A stretch of 8,449 bases of DNA from Bacilli bacterium (GTDB lineage: Bacteria; Bacillota_I; Bacilli_A; RF39; UBA660), in contig JAFUFG010000085.1 in assembly GCA_017470045.1 (NCBI GenBank), positions 1-8,449 of the forward strand, written 5' to 3'. The notes under the pieces are model-generated. The model saw nothing but the letters and a program-made list of their open reading frames with translations. It made no database searches and was not told the DNA's origin. The translations under genes and the position numbers were made by a program. Below, one piece after another: positions 6,608 through 8,449 of the stretch. Each line of letters starts with the position of its first letter. The stretch's first letter is position 1.

Positions 6608-6623
6608 TTAGGCAGGTGATTTT

Positions 6624-8018
6624 ATGAGAATATATAATACATTAACAAGAAGTGTTGAAGAATTTATTCCTTTAGAAGAAGGAAAAGTAAAATTATATAC
6701 TTGTGGTCCTACTGTGTATCATTATGCTCATATTGGGAATATTCGTAACTATATTGGACATGATATTTTAGATAAAACTTTACGATTATTAGGATATGAT
6801 GTTTATCGTGCTATGAATATTACAGATGTAGGACATCTTACAAGTGACTCTGATTCTGGCGAAGATAAAATGGAAGTTGCTAGAAAAAGAGAACATAAGT
6901 CTGCTATGGAAATTGCAGATTTCTATACGAAGGAGTTCTTTAAGGACTATTCGTTAGTAAACTGTAAGATGCCTGAGGTTGTTTCTCCAGCAACAGCTAA
7001 TATTGATGAGTATATTAAAATTATTACTTCTTTATTAGAAAAAGGGTATGCTTATGTTTCTGGTGGAAATGTTTATTTTGATATTAGTAAATTAGATGAT
7101 TACTACGTATTAACAAACCATCAAGAAGATCAAATGGTTGTTGGTGCTCGTGAAAGCGTAGAAGAAGATAGTAATAAACGTAATCAAGCAGATTTTGCTT
7201 TATGGTTTACGACTAGTAAGTTTGAGAATCATGAATTATTATGGGATTCTCCTTGGGGAAAAGGATATCCAGGATGGCATATTGAATGTACTGGTATTTC
7301 TATTAAATATTTGGGAGAAAGATTAGATATTCATGGTGGTGGAGTAGATAATATCTTTCCACATCATACGAATGAAATTGCTCAAAGTGAAGCTTATCTT
7401 GGTCACCCATGGTGTCATTATTGGTTCCACAATGAACATTTACTAGATGAATCTGGTAAAATGAGTAAATCCAAAGGAGCTATACTTACTGTTTCCGTAT
7501 TAAAAGAAAACGGATATGATCCATTGTCTTTCCGTTTCATGTGTTTAGGAAGTCATTATCGTAAGCAACTTGTTTTCTCTTATGATGCATTAGATCAAGC
7601 AGAAGCTACTTTAAAGAAATTAAGAAATAGGGTTCAATCCTTAATAGAAGAGGGAACTATTCAAAAAGATCAGTATGATTCTTATTTTGAAAAATTTAAA
7701 GATGCTTTAAGTGACGATTTAAATACTTCTAACGCATTAACAATACTTTATGATGTTTTAAAAGATGATGAATTAAATGGAAGTACTAAAATCTCTTTAA
7801 TTCGTAAATTTGATGAAGTATTCTCATTAGATTTATTTAAGACGGATGAAGTAGATGCGGAATTGGTTGAATACATTGAGAAAAAAATTGAAGAGAGAAA
7901 AGAAGCAAAGAAAAATAAAGATTTTGCTTTAGCAGATTCTATTCGTGATGAGTTAGCAAGTAAGGGTATTGAATTATTAGATACTAGAGAGGGTACAAAG
8001 TATCAAATTAAAAAGTAG
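6624..8018 (+). CDS. cysS: Cysteinyl-tRNA synthetase
   Basis: This class I synthetase charges tRNA-Cys with cysteine in the cytoplasm, using a zinc ion to select the substrate thiol. The 464-residue product is normal length. The Rossmann core shows YTCGPTVYHYAHIGN (25-39) with zinc ligand Cys27 and the HIGN form of HIGH. GWHIEC follows with Cys222, then DIHGGGVDNIFPHHTNE (235-251) with His247 and Glu251 as the remaining metal ligands, then KMSKS (279-283). The C-terminal DALR-type helical domain contains DDLNTSNAL (365-373) and ends in a Lys/Glu-rich helix and the ADSIRDEL segment typical of CysRS. The SD is AGGTGA, 4 nt before the ATG. The mrnC SD overlaps the cysS stop, so the two genes form one unit, as in Bacillus. 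Confidence 0.98.
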   Translation: MRIYNTLTRSVEEFIPLEEGKVKLYTCGPTVYHYAHIGNIRNYIGHDILDKTLRLLGYDVYRAMNITDVGHLTSDSDSGEDKMEVARKREHKSAMEIADFYTKEFFKDYSLVNCKMPEVVSPATANIDEYIKIITSLLEKGYAYVSGGNVYFDISKLDDYYVLTNHQEDQMVVGARESVEEDSNKRNQADFALWFTTSKFENHELLWDSPWGKGYPGWHIECTGISIKYLGERLDIHGGGVDNIFPHHTNEIAQSEAYLGHPWCHYWFHNEHLLDESGKMSKSKGAILTVSVLKENGYDPLSFRFMCLGSHYRKQLVFSYDALDQAEATLKKLRNRVQSLIEEGTIQKDQYDSYFEKFKDALSDDLNTSNALTILYDVLKDDELNGSTKISLIRKFDEVFSLDLFKTDEVDAELVEYIEKKIEERKEAKKNKDFALADSIRDELASKGIELLDTREGTKYQIKK

Positions 8019-8022
8019 GTGA
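8017..8022 (+). promoter_or_regulatory. Ribosome binding site for mrnC, overlapping the cysS stop
   Basis: AGGTGA shares bases with the cysS TAG and sits 5 nt before the ATG at 8028. The in-frame GTG at 8019 is inside this SD and cannot be served by it, so the start is placed at 8028. Confidence 0.8.
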
Positions 8023-8027
8023 AGTGT

Positions 8028-8402
8028 ATGCAAACAAAAGAAATCAATAGTTTGGTTCTTGCATATATTGGTGATACTGTCTATGAAAATTATATAAGAC
8101 ATTATTTGGTTTCAAAAGGAATCGCTAATGTTAATGATTTACAAAAAGAAGCAGTTCATTATGTTAGTGCTGTTGCACAAGCAGAAGCAGTAAAGAACAT
8201 GATTGCTTCTTCTTTTTTGACAGAGGAAGAGATCGGAATATATACAAGAATTCGTAATAATAAAGGTCATTCTCATCCAAAAAGTTGTGATGTTGTAACT
8301 TATAAATGTGCTACTGGATTAGAAGGTCTAATTGGTTATTTAGACTTAGAGGGTAGAAATGACCGTATTGTAGAAATAATGAAATATATAGTTGGTGAGT
8401 AA
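8028..8402 (+). CDS. mrnC: Mini-ribonuclease 3 (Mini-III), 23S rRNA maturation
   Basis: Mini-III is a short RNase III-type endonuclease that has the catalytic domain but no dsRNA-binding domain. In Bacillus it trims the double-stranded ends of the 23S rRNA precursor. The 124-residue product shows the family motif LAYIGDTVYE (11-20) with catalytic Asp16, LQKEAVHYVSAVAQAEA (39-55), RIRNNKG (74-80) and ATGLEGLIGYLDLEGR (95-110) with catalytic Glu99. The start at 8028 is chosen from the SD and agrees with the short N-terminus usual in the family. Its place between cysS and rlmB is the conserved Firmicute order and supports the call. Confidence 0.95.
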   Translation: MQTKEINSLVLAYIGDTVYENYIRHYLVSKGIANVNDLQKEAVHYVSAVAQAEAVKNMIASSFLTEEEIGIYTRIRNNKGHSHPKSCDVVTYKCATGLEGLIGYLDLEGRNDRIVEIMKYIVGE

Positions 8403-8403
8403 T

Positions 8404-8449
8404 ATGTTAGTTTATGGAAGAAATGTAGCAAAAGAAATATTAAAAAAAG
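8404..8449 (+). CDS. rlmB: TrmH/RlmB-family 23S rRNA 2'-O-methyltransferase, only the first codons
   Basis: An ATG one base after the mrnC stop opens a frame that runs to the window edge; SD GGTGAG (8394-8399) is 4 nt upstream. The 15 complete codons give MLVYGRNVAKEILKK. This fits the (I/V)YGRNxVxEAL-type N-terminus of SpoU-class methyltransferases that modify a ribose in 23S rRNA. Position after cysS-mrnC matches yacO/rlmB in Bacillus. The catalytic knot domain is outside the window, so the assignment rests on the N-terminal motif and gene order. Confidence 0.8.
   Translation, partial: MLVYGRNVAKEILKK

Noticed and set aside
6550..6623. T-box or riboswitch upstream of cysS
   Set aside because: The 74-nt gap is filled by the previous terminator and an extended -10 promoter; there is no T-box sequence and no room for specifier stems.
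1737..8018. UGA recoded as Trp, as in Mycoplasma-like lineages
   Set aside because: About 19 Trp residues in dusB, lysS, the transporter and cysS are all UGG and no in-frame UGA occurs. A recoded AT-rich genome would use mostly UGA.

Overview
The window is AT-rich, densely packed, and has every gene on the + strand. Gene content, strong Shine-Dalgarno sites, sigma-A-type promoters, T-tailed hairpin terminators and Mini-ribonuclease 3 point to a low-GC Firmicute. Possibilities are a Bacilli, Erysipelotrichia or uncultured gut-Firmicute lineage. The standard genetic code fits: all Trp codons are UGG, no gene contains an in-frame UGA, and all eight visible stops are TAA or TAG. The exact taxon cannot be fixed from sequence alone.

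Layout. (1) Positions 2-1210 hold the 3' part of ftsH, the membrane AAA+ zinc protease. It ends in an unusual Rho_N/SAP-like tail and is closed by a terminator that overlaps its own stop codon. (2) A promoter at about 1226-1253 drives a four-gene unit: mscL (mechanosensitive channel), dusB (tRNA dihydrouridine synthase), an RDD-family membrane protein and lysS (class II lysyl-tRNA synthetase). Gaps are short and one gene pair overlaps. A hairpin that again includes the stop codon ends the unit. (3) A near-consensus promoter at 4832-4860 drives a single gene for a YfcC/ArcD-like membrane transporter. A lysine-rich cytoplasmic insert of about 105 residues splits it, and a perfect UUCG-loop terminator follows. 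(4) An extended -10 promoter at about 6580-6607 drives cysS, mrnC (Mini-III) and the first codons of rlmB.

The genes mostly serve translation: tRNA charging with Lys and Cys, tRNA dihydrouridine modification, rRNA maturation by Mini-III and 23S rRNA methylation by RlmB. The rest serve the membrane: protein quality control, osmotic release and amino-acid transport. From general knowledge of Bacillus subtilis gene order (not checked by search), the ftsH...dusB-lysS and cysS-mrnC-rlmB blocks match two ends of one ancestral region. Here they are pulled together with a transporter gene between them.

I see no mobile element, CRISPR array, tRNA/rRNA gene or phage gene, and no obviously new multi-gene system. 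The most unusual points are the lysine-rich insert in the transporter, the nucleic-acid-binding-like tail on FtsH, the divergent motif 2/3 residues of LysS, and the predicted near-leaderless transcripts. No gene-free stretch exceeds 80 bases.
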